Positions 25,275 through 34,782 of a DNA stretch of 64,000 nucleotides are shown piece by piece. Made by a program: the position numbers and the translations under genes. The number at the start of each line of letters is the position of its first letter. Positions within the stretch are counted from its first letter, which is position 1. The stretch spans positions 186,001 through 250,000 of the forward strand of contig NZ_JWLK01000006.1 of the NCBI RefSeq assembly GCF_000814005.1, given 5' to 3'. The notes below the pieces were generated by a model. The model did not search any database and was not told the DNA's origin. It saw only the letters and a list, made by a program, of their open reading frames with translations. The stretch comes from Ruegeria sp. ANG-S4 (GTDB lineage: Bacteria > Pseudomonadota > Alphaproteobacteria > Rhodobacterales > Rhodobacteraceae).

Positions 25275-26206
25275 TTGTTCCGGTCGCTCTGGCCTTTGGT
25301 TTGTTGCTTTGGCTATGGGGCAGTGGCGGGTTCGACCATCTCGCAGCTTGGGCAGCGGGTGAGCAGAGAGAATTCCAGAACCAGATCGCAAGGGCGTTGC
25401 GAGCAACCCGAGCAGAGCAGCCTCAGGCGGTTGCGACTTTGCTAACCGTATGTTTCGCTTATGGCTTTTTTCATGCCATTGGACCAGGTCACGGAAAGGT
25501 TCTGATTGGTGGGTACGGGCTGGGTCGGCAGGTGGCCTTTCTGCGTCTGTCGGCAATCAGCGTTCTGTCCAGTCTCGGTCAGGCTGTGACGGCCGTCGTT
25601 TTAGTCTACACCGGTATCTTCGTGTTCCAGATGTCGCGACAAAGCCTGGTCGGCGCGACCGAGCAGGTCATGGCACCGGTCAGTTATGGCGCGATTGCAG
25701 CGATTGGTTTGTGGCTGGTCTTTCGGGCTGTCCGCGGCTTTGCCCGGCGCAGCCGTTCCCAAGCAGCGGATCATGACCATACACACGAACACCACGATCA
25801 TGCCGGACATGGCCACAGCCACAAACACGACGACGGCACATGTTCAGAATGCGGCCATAAGCATGGCCCAACCGCGGAAGAAGTCGCCAACGTCGGCAGC
25901 TTGCGCGAGGCCCTGATCCTGATTGCGGGCATTGCAGCCAGACCCTGCACCGGTGCGCTGTTTGTCGTGATCCTGACGTGGCAGATGGGCATCGCGATGA
26001 TTGGTATTGCCGGGGCCTTTGCGATGGCGTTGGGTACGGCAACCGTGACGACTTTGGTCGGATGGACGTCATTTGGGTTACGCGGCGGTTTGCTTGCTTC
26101 GACATCAGCTACGCGGTTCGCCGCCATCTTGGCACCGACGATCGAGTTGATTGCCGGGCTGCTGATCGCTGTGGTTGCCAGCGGTCTTTTGTTGCGCACT
26201 CTCTGA
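25259..26206 (+). CDS. NicO/RcnA-family nickel-cobalt exporter
   Basis: This 315-residue inner-membrane protein has six or seven hydrophobic helices. The conserved GFFHAIGPGHGKVLIGGY motif (about 79-96) is in the first half. A cytoplasmic or periplasmic loop (about 168-200) is strongly His-rich (DHDHTHEHHDHAGHGHSHKH, then CSECGHKH), the typical metal-sensing loop. The C-terminal half carries IAARPCTGALF. It likely exports Ni or Co, with the overlapping DUF1007 protein as its periplasmic helper. Confidence 0.88.
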   Translation: MSRYLIVPVALAFGLLLWLWGSGGFDHLAAWAAGEQREFQNQIARALRATRAEQPQAVATLLTVCFAYGFFHAIGPGHGKVLIGGYGLGRQVAFLRLSAISVLSSLGQAVTAVVLVYTGIFVFQMSRQSLVGATEQVMAPVSYGAIAAIGLWLVFRAVRGFARRSRSQAADHDHTHEHHDHAGHGHSHKHDDGTCSECGHKHGPTAEEVANVGSLREALILIAGIAARPCTGALFVVILTWQMGIAMIGIAGAFAMALGTATVTTLVGWTSFGLRGGLLASTSATRFAAILAPTIELIAGLLIAVVASGLLLRTL

Positions 26207-26227
26207 TCCGGTCAAAAGACCGGATCA
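26204..26227. terminator. perfect palindromic hairpin shared by convergent stops
   Basis: TGATCCGGTC (26204-26213), an AAAA loop and GACCGGATCA (26218-26227) form a flawless 10-base stem. The NicO stop lies in the left arm, and the truA stop (26212-26214 on the plus strand) overlaps the end of that arm and the loop. There is no T run on either strand, so it is an atypical, bidirectional terminator candidate or an mRNA 3' end stem. Confidence 0.5.
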
Positions 26228-26976
26228 GGATAGCCAACGCGCGCCAGATACAACCCTTGCGGCGGGCAAACGGGGCCACACGCTGATCGGTCCATCGCTT
26301 CTAGCGCAGTTCGCACATCTTCGGGTTCCCACGCACCGGCACCAACGCGTTCCAATGTGCCGACAAAGCTGCGCACCTGATTGTGCAGGAAGGATCGGGC
26401 ACGCACATGAAAATGCACTTCGGGGCCTGAGAAGCCCTGAACCTGTTCGATCCGCAGCTCGTCCAGCGTTTTCACAGGGCTTGCCGCCTGACAGATGGAC
26501 GAACGGAACGTTGTGAAATCATGCCGCCCGATCAACATGTTCGCCCCGGTCTGCATGGCATCCACATCCAGTTGGTGATTGATGCGCCAGACTTGCCCCT
26601 GATCATGGGTCGCCGGCGCGCGCCGCATGAGAATGCGAAACAGATATTGCCGCTCAATCGCCGAGAACCGCGCGTGCCAGTCATCCTCAACCCGCGCGGC
26701 CTGCAATATGGCGACAGGCCGAGGTTTGAGATGATAGTTCAACGCTTCGGACAGCCGGAACGGATCCCATTCGCGCTCCATGTCGCAATGGGCGACCTGA
26801 CCCAGCGCGTGCACACCCGCATCCGTGCGTCCGGCGGCGGCAATCGTATGCTGCCCGGGTTGGACTTGCGACAGGGCCTCTTCAATCGCACCCTGAACCG
26901 ACGGCAGGTCTTTCTGCCGCTGCCATCCGGCAAACGGTTCTCCCTGGTATTCGACTTTCAAGGCGTATCTGGGCAT
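26212..26976 (-). CDS. truA: tRNA pseudouridine synthase A
   Basis: This 254-residue enzyme makes pseudouridine at positions 38-40 of the tRNA anticodon stem. The catalytic Asp is D52 in [36 protein letters not shown] and the C-terminal [10 protein letters not shown] are also family hallmarks. I chose the ATG at 26976 ([12 protein letters not shown]), the family's usual start; an ATG 12 codons upstream adds nothing recognisable. Divergent from ycjX. Confidence 0.95.
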   Translation of the reverse strand: MPRYALKVEYQGEPFAGWQRQKDLPSVQGAIEEALSQVQPGQHTIAAAGRTDAGVHALGQVAHCDMEREWDPFRLSEALNYHLKPRPVAILQAARVEDDWHARFSAIERQYLFRILMRRAPATHDQGQVWRINHQLDVDAMQTGANMLIGRHDFTTFRSSICQAASPVKTLDELRIEQVQGFSGPEVHFHVRARSFLHNQVRSFVGTLERVGAGAWEPEDVRTALEAMDRSACGPVCPPQGLYLARVGYPDPVF

Positions 26977-27086
26977 GGGCCCGCTGGTATCGTGCGGTGT
27001 CCGAACGGGCAAGGGGGGTAAATTGATCTGGCATGTCTGCGAACCGCTACCTATCTTGAGCGAAACGATAAAAGCGGGGCGACGGA

Positions 27087-28502
27087 TTGGTCATCTCTTC
27101 TGTGGCAGACAGTCTGGTGCGCGGTGTCGAATCCATCGGTGACAGCGTGTCCGAGACGTTTTTCGAGCCGGTCATTCGCCTGGGCGTTACCGGGCTGGCG
27201 CGGTCGGGCAAGACTGTGTTCATCACGTCGCTGGTGGCGAACCTGTTGGACCGGGGCCGCATGACAGGTCTTGCCGCCCAGCAAGAGGGGCGGATCACCG
27301 CCGCCTACCTGCAACCGCAGCCAGACGATACCGTGCCCCGGTTCGACTACGAATCCCATCTTTCCGATTTGACCGGCGCATCGCCTCATTGGCCGGACAG
27401 CACGCGCGCGGTGTCCGAATTGCGTTTGTCGCTCAAGGTCCAACCGGCGGGGTTGCTGTCAGGGTTGCAGGGGCCGAAAAAAATACATCTGGATATTGTG
27501 GACTACCCCGGCGAATGGCTTCTGGATTTGGCATTGCTGGAAAAGTCATACGAAGACTGGTCTCTGGAAACTCTGTCCCGCATCGCAAACCGTGCCGAAG
27601 CATCGGCTTTTCTGGATGCAGCCAAGTCAGCCGATCCTGGCGCAAATCATGAGGAACCCATCGCGCAGGATTTGGCGCGAAAGTTCACCGCGTACCTGAC
27701 GGATGCGCGGGACGCCGGTTTTTATGATTGCGCGCCGGGGCGGTTCCTGCTGCCGGGCGATCTGGCCGGGTCGCCTGTCTTGACCTTCGCGCCGCTGCCC
27801 ATTGTTGGTCCCTCGCGCAGGCGATCGTTACAGCGCGAAATGGAACGGCGGTTCGAAGCATACAAAACGCAAGTCGTGAAACCGTTCTTTCGTGATCACT
27901 TTGCCCGCATCGACCGACAAGTCGTATTGGTCGATGCATTGGGTGCGATCCACAAAGGCCCGCAAGCGGTCGAGGATATGCGCCGTGCCATGGCGGATAT
28001 TTTGTCGGCCTTCAGACCCGGTCGGAATGCCTGGCTCAGCCGGTTGCTATTGGGCAAACGGGTTGAGCGCATTCTGTTTGCGGCCACCAAAGCCGACCAT
28101 CTTCACCACCTGCAACACCCGCGGCTGACCGCAATTATGGAGGCCCTGACGCGTGATGCACGTGATCGTGCGAATTTCGCCGGTGCCGAAACCGCTGCTT
28201 TGTCTCTGGCATCATTGCGGGCTACAACCGAAGAAATGCGCAGTCACAACGGTTCGGAATTGCCCTGTGTTCGCGGTACGTTGCTGGACGGTGGTAAGAA
28301 AGCGGCATTCTATCCGGGCGAATTGCCTGAAGATCCCTCGCATGTGCTGGGACCGGCGCGGGACGGCGCAAAAATCTGGTTGGATGCGGACTATGGCTTC
28401 ATGAGCTTTGCGCCATCCCAACTGTCCTTACGGCCCGGTGATGGGCCACCTCATATCAGGCTGGACCGCGCCACGCAGTTCCTGATCGGAGATCGCCTTT
28501 GA
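27087..28502 (+). CDS. ycjX: YcjX-family GTP-binding protein
   Basis: This 471-residue protein belongs to the YcjX (DUF463) P-loop family, GTP-binding proteins of unclear role linked to envelope stress. The Walker A is GLARSGKT (about 36-43), a G3-like [10 protein letters not shown] is near 136, and a TKAD-type G4 sequence (AATKADH) follows. It starts with TTG at 27087, since no nearby ATG exists and a GGGG purine tract lies 8 bases upstream. It overlaps the GNAT gene start and belongs with ycjF. Confidence 0.88.
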   Translation: MVISSVADSLVRGVESIGDSVSETFFEPVIRLGVTGLARSGKTVFITSLVANLLDRGRMTGLAAQQEGRITAAYLQPQPDDTVPRFDYESHLSDLTGASPHWPDSTRAVSELRLSLKVQPAGLLSGLQGPKKIHLDIVDYPGEWLLDLALLEKSYEDWSLETLSRIANRAEASAFLDAAKSADPGANHEEPIAQDLARKFTAYLTDARDAGFYDCAPGRFLLPGDLAGSPVLTFAPLPIVGPSRRRSLQREMERRFEAYKTQVVKPFFRDHFARIDRQVVLVDALGAIHKGPQAVEDMRRAMADILSAFRPGRNAWLSRLLLGKRVERILFAATKADHLHHLQHPRLTAIMEALTRDARDRANFAGAETAALSLASLRATTEEMRSHNGSELPCVRGTLLDGGKKAAFYPGELPEDPSHVLGPARDGAKIWLDADYGFMSFAPSQLSLRPGDGPPHIRLDRATQFLIGDRL

Positions 28503-28945
28503 CCGTTATGCTTCGCCCCGCACGCAGCACTGATGCCGGATCGACCGGGGAAATCCTGCACGGCTTTGCTCGTGAGAATGATTGGATGCCCGAATTGTAT
28601 TCCCGCGCGGAAACCATCGCGTTTTGCGGGCAAATGATCGACAGAAACTGGGTGACCGTAGCCGAGACAGAGGCTGGCGTTGTGGGGTTTCTGGCGCGGA
28701 ACGGGGCCGAGATTCACTCGCTGTACCTTGACGCGAGGTCGCGCGGGCAGGGTATCGGTAAATGCTTGCTGGACAACGCGAAATCGTCGCAATCCGAACT
28801 GTCGTTGTTCACGTTTCAAGCCAACACGCGTGCCTGCGCATTTTATGAACGCAACGGTTTTACCGAGGCCGCCCGCAGCGACGGGGCCGAAAACGATGAA
28901 AAACTGCCGGACGTCAAATACACATGGCAAAGCAAAGGGGCATAG
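28499..28945 (+). CDS. GNAT-family N-acetyltransferase
   Basis: This 148-residue protein has the GNAT core: LYLDARSRGQGIGKCLLD (acetyl-CoA loop, about 77-94) and FYERNGFTEAAR near residue 118. The substrate is unknown. I chose the TTG at 28499, which overlaps the ycjX stop and has GGAG at good spacing; an ATG at 28508 is an alternative. Its location between ycjX and ycjF makes a functional tie to that pair worth noting. Confidence 0.8.
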   Translation: MTVMLRPARSTDAGSTGEILHGFARENDWMPELYSRAETIAFCGQMIDRNWVTVAETEAGVVGFLARNGAEIHSLYLDARSRGQGIGKCLLDNAKSSQSELSLFTFQANTRACAFYERNGFTEAARSDGAENDEKLPDVKYTWQSKGA

Positions 28946-28946
28946 T

Positions 28947-29936
28947 ATGGCTAAAGGCCCGGTTCTGATAGACCTTGATGCAGATGAGCCAGTGGCAGAC
29001 GTGGCCGAAGCTCCGCCCGTGCCTGACATCTCGCAGCCGCAGGGGCAGGCGATGCAGGCCGCCGCGCAATTCGCTGCCCGAAAGCCTTCGGCGCTTTCGC
29101 GATGGTTTTGGGGATTGGCCCTCGCTGCGATCGGAGCGGTCGTTTCGGTTGCGGCCTGGGATTTTGCGACGTCATTGGTCGCCCGCGCGCCGGTTTTGGG
29201 GTGGGTTGTCACGGGTCTTTTTGCGGCTCTGGTTCTGGTCGCGTTGATTATAGCTGTAAGGGAATTGGCGGCCATCGCGCGGCTTTCTCGCGTAGATGGA
29301 TTGCGCCGGGCCGCTGATACAGCCCTGACTGAGGATGATTTAGCGCAGGCGCGGTCTGTAGCGAACCGGCTGATCACGTTCTACAAGGGGCGCGAGGAAA
29401 CGCGCTGGGGACGGGAGCGCACGCGAGAGCGGATCGACGACCAATTCGACGCCGCCACGCTACTGACCTTGGCCGAGGATGAGATTCTGGCACCGCTGGA
29501 TGCAGCAGCCAGCCGCGAAGTTGAGGCCGCCGCACGGCAGGTTGCGATGGTCACGGCGCTGGTGCCGCTGGCTCTTGCTGATGTGGTCACCGCCTTGGCA
29601 GCCTCGCTTCGCATGATCCGTAGGGTCGCAGAGATCTATGGTGGCCGCGCAGGGTTTCTGGGCAGCTGGCGTTTGACCCGCGCGGTTTTTGTCCATCTGT
29701 TGGCGACCGGAGCGGTCGCCGTCGGGGATGACCTGTTAGAGCCGGTTTTGGGCGGATCAGTTCTCAGCAAGCTATCCCGGCGCTTTGGCGAGGGGCTGGT
29801 GAACGGTGCGCTGAGCGCCCGTGTGGGCGTCGCCGCGATGGAAGTTTGCCGGCCCTTGCCCTTCTCGGATCGCCACAGGCCCTCGACCAGAGGCATGATC
29901 AAGCGCGCGCTCAGCGGATTGTTTTCCAAATCCTGA
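28947..29936 (+). CDS. YcjF-family (TIGR01620) inner-membrane protein
   Basis: This 329-residue protein has two hydrophobic segments (about 53-75 and 85-108), then a cytoplasmic or coiled helical domain. The C-terminal block VALVPLALADVVTALAASLRMIRRVAEIYGG-like region (about 190-225) is the YcjF signature. ATG at 28947 with AAAGGGG upstream. YcjX and YcjF are paired in many proteobacteria, often near psp genes, but no psp gene is visible here. Confidence 0.82.
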   Translation: MAKGPVLIDLDADEPVADVAEAPPVPDISQPQGQAMQAAAQFAARKPSALSRWFWGLALAAIGAVVSVAAWDFATSLVARAPVLGWVVTGLFAALVLVALIIAVRELAAIARLSRVDGLRRAADTALTEDDLAQARSVANRLITFYKGREETRWGRERTRERIDDQFDAATLLTLAEDEILAPLDAAASREVEAAARQVAMVTALVPLALADVVTALAASLRMIRRVAEIYGGRAGFLGSWRLTRAVFVHLLATGAVAVGDDLLEPVLGGSVLSKLSRRFGEGLVNGALSARVGVAAMEVCRPLPFSDRHRPSTRGMIKRALSGLFSKS

Positions 29937-30024
29937 ATAGACGGTCTTGTTGTCGCACTGAGCCGTGCGTCGCTGGCATCAGTTGCCTGACCCGCTAGGC
30001 TGGCAGAAACAGGAGTGCCGGGGC

Positions 30025-31341
30025 ATGGAAAAATCCAAAGAACCAGCGAAAAACATTCTGGTTTTAGGCGCTTATGGCTTTATCGGTGCCGCTGTCGTCC
30101 GCTCATTGCGCGACGAAAATTACAAGGTGACGGGCATGGTTCGCGATCTCCGCACCGGCCAAAGGGTTCTGCCCGGAATCGGTCTGATCCAAGGGGATTT
30201 GCGCCACATGTGCAGTGCCGAGGACTGGACAGAGATTTTGGCGTCGGTCGACGTCGTGGTGAATTGCGCAGGTGCTTTGCAAGACGGGCCGGAGGACGAT
30301 CTTGAGGCCGTCCACCACCGGTCAATCGCGGCATTGGCCCAAGCGGCAGCCCAGCTGGATGTGTCGATCGTTCAGATTTCGGCCATCGGCGCCGTCGCCA
30401 ACGCATCCACTGCATTCATGCGAACAAAGGCGGCTGGCGATGCAGCCTTGCAGACCAATAATGCCCGTTTGTGGATAATCAAACCGGGGCTTGTGATTGG
30501 GCAAAGCGATTATGGTGGCACGGCGTTGCTGCGGATGTTGGCGGCGGTGCCTCTGATCCAACCGCTGGCCTACCCGACAGCGCCGGTCCAATGCGTTGGT
30601 TTGGATGATGTCTGCCGCGCCATCAAAGATGCCGTTCGCGACGAACTTCCCCACGGGAGTTACGATCTGGTTGAGGATACACCGCATCAACTGGAACAAG
30701 TTGTTTCAGCCACGCGCCATTGGCTTGGGTTTCCTGCCGCACGCGCCGTGATTGCCGCTCCTTCATGGCTGATCAAGGCAGTTGCAGCCGGGGCGGACCT
30801 GTTGGGCCATCTCGGCTGGCGGTCGCCGCTGCGCACCACGGCGATGTCCGTGATGGCGCAGGGCGTTGTCGGTGACCCTGCTCGGTACCGGAAGGTGAGC
30901 GGGCGATCATTGGCGCCACTGAACGCAATCTACGAAAATCTGGTCTGCGCGCGCGAGAATCGAATGACCGCTCGTATCGGCCTTCTGATGCCGATCGTGA
31001 TTGCGTCACTCAGTCTGTTTTGGGTGGTGTCGGGCGTGTTGGGCTTGCTCAATCTCGCTTTGGCTGCGGACGTTCTGACGCGGGTTGGCTGGTCTGTCTG
31101 GATCGCAAAGCTTAGCGTTGTTTTCTGGTCGTTCGTCGACATAGCTTTGGGTTTGGCTGTTCTATGGCGGCCTTGGGTGGCGCACGCCTGTCTGGCGCAA
31201 GTCGCGGTTGCCGTGTTCTACCTTCTTTCCGCCACGATCGTAACACCTGCGCTTTGGGCTGACCCGTTGGGGCCGTTGGTAAAGATCATCCCGGTTCTGA
31301 TGTTGTCGCTGACAGCCCGCGCCATGTTGGACAGCCGGTGA
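30025..31341 (+). CDS. SDR-type NAD(P)-binding protein fused to a DoxX-like membrane domain
   Basis: This 438-residue protein has an N-terminal extended-SDR domain, with the cofactor motif GAYGFIGAAVVRSL at about residues 14-27 and VDVVVNCAG near 81. From about residue 305 a C-terminal set of four hydrophobic helices (MPIVIASLSLFWVVSGVLGL and following) resembles the DoxX/DoxX-like family. The ATG at 30025 has AGGAG upstream. It is followed by a DUF2269 gene whose start overlaps its stop. Function unknown, possibly quinone or redox chemistry at the membrane. Confidence 0.75.
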   Translation: MEKSKEPAKNILVLGAYGFIGAAVVRSLRDENYKVTGMVRDLRTGQRVLPGIGLIQGDLRHMCSAEDWTEILASVDVVVNCAGALQDGPEDDLEAVHHRSIAALAQAAAQLDVSIVQISAIGAVANASTAFMRTKAAGDAALQTNNARLWIIKPGLVIGQSDYGGTALLRMLAAVPLIQPLAYPTAPVQCVGLDDVCRAIKDAVRDELPHGSYDLVEDTPHQLEQVVSATRHWLGFPAARAVIAAPSWLIKAVAAGADLLGHLGWRSPLRTTAMSVMAQGVVGDPARYRKVSGRSLAPLNAIYENLVCARENRMTARIGLLMPIVIASLSLFWVVSGVLGLLNLALAADVLTRVGWSVWIAKLSVVFWSFVDIALGLAVLWRPWVAHACLAQVAVAVFYLLSATIVTPALWADPLGPLVKIIPVLMLSLTARAMLDSR

Positions 31342-31820
31342 TGGATCCGGACCTGATCCTGCGCTGGTTGCATGTCATTGGTGCGTGCGTCTTGCTGGGC
31401 ACCGGCGCCGGGATTGCGTTTTTCATGTTGATGGCTCATCGCACTGGCGATGCGAAACTTGTTGCACATACTGCAGGGATCGTGGTTGTGGCCGATCTTC
31501 TGTTCACGGCAACGGCTGTTGTCGCGCAACCAATCACCGGAGTGATGCTGGTCCGTAACTTAGGTTGGGACATCAGCGAAGGCTGGATCGTTCTGTCGCT
31601 GCTTCTTTATGCTCTGACGGGGTTGTTCTGGTTGCCCGTTGTCTGGATCCAGATCAAGCTGCGCGACCTCGCGAAGCGGGCGGCCCAAAGCGGCACCGCG
31701 TTGCCACCGGAATATGACCGGCTATTCAGAATTTGGTTCGTGTGCGGCATTCCTGCCTTTGGTGCCGTTCTTGCGATCCTCTGGCTGATGCTTGCCCGCC
31801 CGGAAATAGCGCTGCTTTGA
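31341..31820 (+). CDS. DUF2269 family membrane protein
   Basis: This 159-residue protein has four predicted transmembrane helices (about 8-30, 46-68, 83-105, 132-152) and the family-like start LILRWLHVIGACVLLGTG. Role unknown. The ATG at 31341 overlaps the SDR-DoxX stop (TGATG), so the two are translationally coupled and probably work at the same membrane site. Confidence 0.78.
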   Translation: MDPDLILRWLHVIGACVLLGTGAGIAFFMLMAHRTGDAKLVAHTAGIVVVADLLFTATAVVAQPITGVMLVRNLGWDISEGWIVLSLLLYALTGLFWLPVVWIQIKLRDLAKRAAQSGTALPPEYDRLFRIWFVCGIPAFGAVLAILWLMLARPEIALL

Positions 31821-31920
31821 CGGGACGGTGTTCGTCGCGTCGTCAAATCATCTGAAATTCCAGACTGTTCGCCACGGCAGTGCGGGGATAGACTTGCCAC
31901 GAACAGATCGGAGGTGCCGC

Positions 31921-34617
31921 TTGGAAACGTTGTTTGCCCTTGTGGGCCTGATCGTTCTGGCCATTCCGATTTCGATTGTTGTCTTGTTCATCGGTTTCTC
32001 GCGAATGCGTCGCCGCATTGAGCAACTGGAACAGCGCTTGGTCGAACTGCATGGTGCCGAAACCGCACCGCCTGAGAGCCCCGAAGCCAAACAAGCCCGA
32101 CCAGCCAAGCCCGGGCCATGGGCGGCAAAGAAACAAGCAGAGAAACCGGCGCAAGTCGAGCCGAGTGACGTCCCGCAACCGCCTGTTTCGCAAAGCGAAC
32201 AAAAGATCAAAAGCGACTGGATTGCTGTGTTCAGCGCGTGGCTGCGCGAGAACTGGTTCTACGCGGTTTCGGCTGTGTCGTTGGCTCTGGCCGGGATTTT
32301 TCTGGTTCAATACGGGGTTGAAAACGGTTTGCTGCCGCCCTCTGCACGGGTCATTGCCGCGTTGGTTTTCGGCGGGCTTCTGATCTTTGCAGGTGAAGTC
32401 GTCCGTCGCCGCTTTGGAGATGACGAAGCAACGGCCACCGCGTACATTCCGTCGGTGTTATCCGGTGCCGGGCTCGTGACTCTGTTTGGTGCCATTCTTG
32501 CAGCACGCCAGCTGTATGACCTGATCGGCCCGGAGGGCGCGCTGGCAGGCATGATTTTTGTCGCGTTGCTGGGGTTGGTATTGGGTTGGTTCCACGGGCC
32601 CCTGCTGGCGGCTGTCAGCCTTATCGGCGCGTACGCCGCCCCGTTTTTGGTCGGAGGATCGTCGGATGACCCAACTTGGCTGTTTGGTTACTTCTTCGTC
32701 TTGGCGGTGCTGGGGTTTGGTGTAGATACCGTGCGGCGATGGGCATGGGTGTCCGTTTTGACCCTAGTTGGCGGCTACGTGGCAGCGTTGCTGCTGGTTT
32801 TATCGTCCTCAATGACGGAACCGGCTTACCTGACCTTTGTCACCGCGCTGGCGTTGATCGCAATTGCTATCCCGGTGCGTCGACTTTGGCCGGATCACTC
32901 GGGTCCAATGGTTATCGAGGTGGTCCGCCGTAACGCCGGAACCCCATGGCCGAGCTTTCCCGTTTTCTTGGGTTTCGGCTCGGTCGCTGTCACATCCGGG
33001 ATCGTATCGCTGCACTGGGCGGATTCCGTAGGTGAGTTTTGGCTGGGCGTTGTCTTGCTTTCGGGGCTGACACTGGCGTTGATTCTTTGGGCGCAGAAGG
33101 CGGAAGCGTTGCAGGACGCCACGTTGCTGCCGGCAATTGGGTTGATCTGGTTCGTGCTTGCGCATGGGTTAGATGACGGCGCAGCGTTCCGCAGATTTGC
33201 CGACACATACTCTGAGACTCCCGAGGCCGACTATCCATGGGTAATCACACTGCTCGTTGGTTTGGCTGCTTTGATAACGGTTTGTTCTGCCTACAGGGCG
33301 TTTTCTGGCGGTCGTCTCGGCGTGGTGTGGGCCGCTGCAGCCGCGGTTTTTGCCCCTGTTCTTGCCATCGCAATCGAGATCGGTTGGCGCCCCGCTGACG
33401 TGATCGGGGCCTACCCGTGGGCCCTGCACGCCGGGGCCCTGGCCGTTCTGATGGTCGGTTTGGCCCAGCGTTTTGCCCGCATAGATGGGGAAGACCGGCT
33501 GCGGCCTGCTTTGGCCACGCTATCGGCACTGTCTTGCCTGACGTTTGCCTGTGTCATTGTCCTGAGTTCGGCTGCTCTGACGATTGCGCTGGTGGCGGCG
33601 GTCGTGGTCGCAGCGGCGCTGGATCGTAAGTTCACTTTGCCGCCGATGAGTTGGTTTATCTGGGTCGGCGTATTCTCGGTTACTGTTCGTCTTGTCCTGA
33701 ACCCTGGTCTTGAATGGGCTGATACCGCCCCCATTGCCGAGGTGATACTGGCCTATGGCGGGTCGGCGATCGGGTTCATAGTCGCCTGGGTGTTGTTGAA
33801 ACCGCTCGAACGGCCTGTGGCATCATTGCTATTGGAGAGCGCCGCGTGGGCCACGGTCGGAATTCTGCTATCGCTGCTTTTGCTGCGCTGGCTTGAGGGA
33901 TTTGGCGAGGGCGGAGCAGAGGACAGCCATTGGGGCCTCGGCCTGCTTTCGGTCATCTGGCTGCTGCTGGCCTACGCGCAGGTTCAGAGGTTTGAACTGG
34001 GCGGCAAGTTGACCTACGCGCGCTATCTTCTGGCGCTTTTCTTTGCCGGTCACGCTACTTTTCGGTTGGCGCAGGCTCTGAGCGACGCGAATCCTTTGTT
34101 TGTTGCAAATGCAGACCCGGTTTTGGGCCCGCCTGTCTTGAATACCCTTGCTGTTGCATACCTGTTCCCGGCGATTGCGATGGCGTTCTCGGCCTGGCGC
34201 ATCCATTCCATGCCCGCACGTCTGAAGCAATTGAGCTTCGGGCTTGCGGGGATTTTGTCTGCGGTCTGGCTGGGATTGGCGATCCGGCATGTCTGGCAGG
34301 GCGCTGCGGGTATGTACGAAAGCAACGGCGTAACGCAGCCCGAGCTTTATACCTATACCCTGACACTGCTGTTGATCGGCGCAGCGCTGTTCTATCAATC
34401 GCTGGCGCGTAGCTCCGATTTGATGCGCAAGGTGGGGCTGGCCGTGATCGGCTTGGCGGTGGCGAAGGTTTTTCTGATCGACATCGCCGGGCTGGGCGGC
34501 CTGATCCGGGTGTTCTCGCTGTTGGCTTTGGGGCTCGCGCTGGCCGGTCTGGCGTGGTTGAACCGCTGGGCCAAGCTGCGCCATTCGCCGCAAGCGGCGG
34601 AACCTCTGGACCATTAG
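31921..34617 (+). CDS. DUF2339 family large multi-spanning membrane protein
   Basis: This 898-residue protein consists of an N-terminal transmembrane helix, a short coiled segment (MRRRIEQLEQRL), an Ala/Pro/Lys-rich linker (about 60-105) and then more than twenty hydrophobic helices. This is the DUF2339 layout; its function is unknown. I chose the TTG at 31921 (METLFALVG), 7 bases downstream of GGAGG, rather than any start further upstream that lacks a ribosome site. It ends 165 bases before ileS. Confidence 0.78.
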   Translation: METLFALVGLIVLAIPISIVVLFIGFSRMRRRIEQLEQRLVELHGAETAPPESPEAKQARPAKPGPWAAKKQAEKPAQVEPSDVPQPPVSQSEQKIKSDWIAVFSAWLRENWFYAVSAVSLALAGIFLVQYGVENGLLPPSARVIAALVFGGLLIFAGEVVRRRFGDDEATATAYIPSVLSGAGLVTLFGAILAARQLYDLIGPEGALAGMIFVALLGLVLGWFHGPLLAAVSLIGAYAAPFLVGGSSDDPTWLFGYFFVLAVLGFGVDTVRRWAWVSVLTLVGGYVAALLLVLSSSMTEPAYLTFVTALALIAIAIPVRRLWPDHSGPMVIEVVRRNAGTPWPSFPVFLGFGSVAVTSGIVSLHWADSVGEFWLGVVLLSGLTLALILWAQKAEALQDATLLPAIGLIWFVLAHGLDDGAAFRRFADTYSETPEADYPWVITLLVGLAALITVCSAYRAFSGGRLGVVWAAAAAVFAPVLAIAIEIGWRPADVIGAYPWALHAGALAVLMVGLAQRFARIDGEDRLRPALATLSALSCLTFACVIVLSSAALTIALVAAVVVAAALDRKFTLPPMSWFIWVGVFSVTVRLVLNPGLEWADTAPIAEVILAYGGSAIGFIVAWVLLKPLERPVASLLLESAAWATVGILLSLLLLRWLEGFGEGGAEDSHWGLGLLSVIWLLLAYAQVQRFELGGKLTYARYLLALFFAGHATFRLAQALSDANPLFVANADPVLGPPVLNTLAVAYLFPAIAMAFSAWRIHSMPARLKQLSFGLAGILSAVWLGLAIRHVWQGAAGMYESNGVTQPELYTYTLTLLLIGAALFYQSLARSSDLMRKVGLAVIGLAVAKVFLIDIAGLGGLIRVFSLLALGLALAGLAWLNRWAKLRHSPQAAEPLDH

Positions 34618-34680
34618 GCGCGGGCGTCCTATAAGCGCGCCCATGTTTGCCCGCTTGGCCATCATTATTCGAATTATATC

Positions 34681-34735
34681 CCCGGCGCTCTGACCCTCGT
34701 GAGACGCCGGGCAAAGGTGCTTGAGGCTTCGCACC
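34681..34735 (+). promoter_or_regulatory. two stem-loops in the ileS leader
   Basis: A strong hairpin has CCCGGCG-C-TCT (34681-34691) pairing with AGACGCCGGG (34702-34711) around one bulged base. A second stem (GGTGC at 34716-34720, GCACC at 34731-34735) follows. They lie 48 to 102 bases upstream of the ileS ATG. They might be the 3' end stem of the upstream gene or a leader structure controlling ileS. No T run follows either stem. Confidence 0.4.
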
Positions 34736-34782
34736 GACCGCTTCGCTCCAAGTAAGACCAGATCATCCAAGGGACGCCCCCA

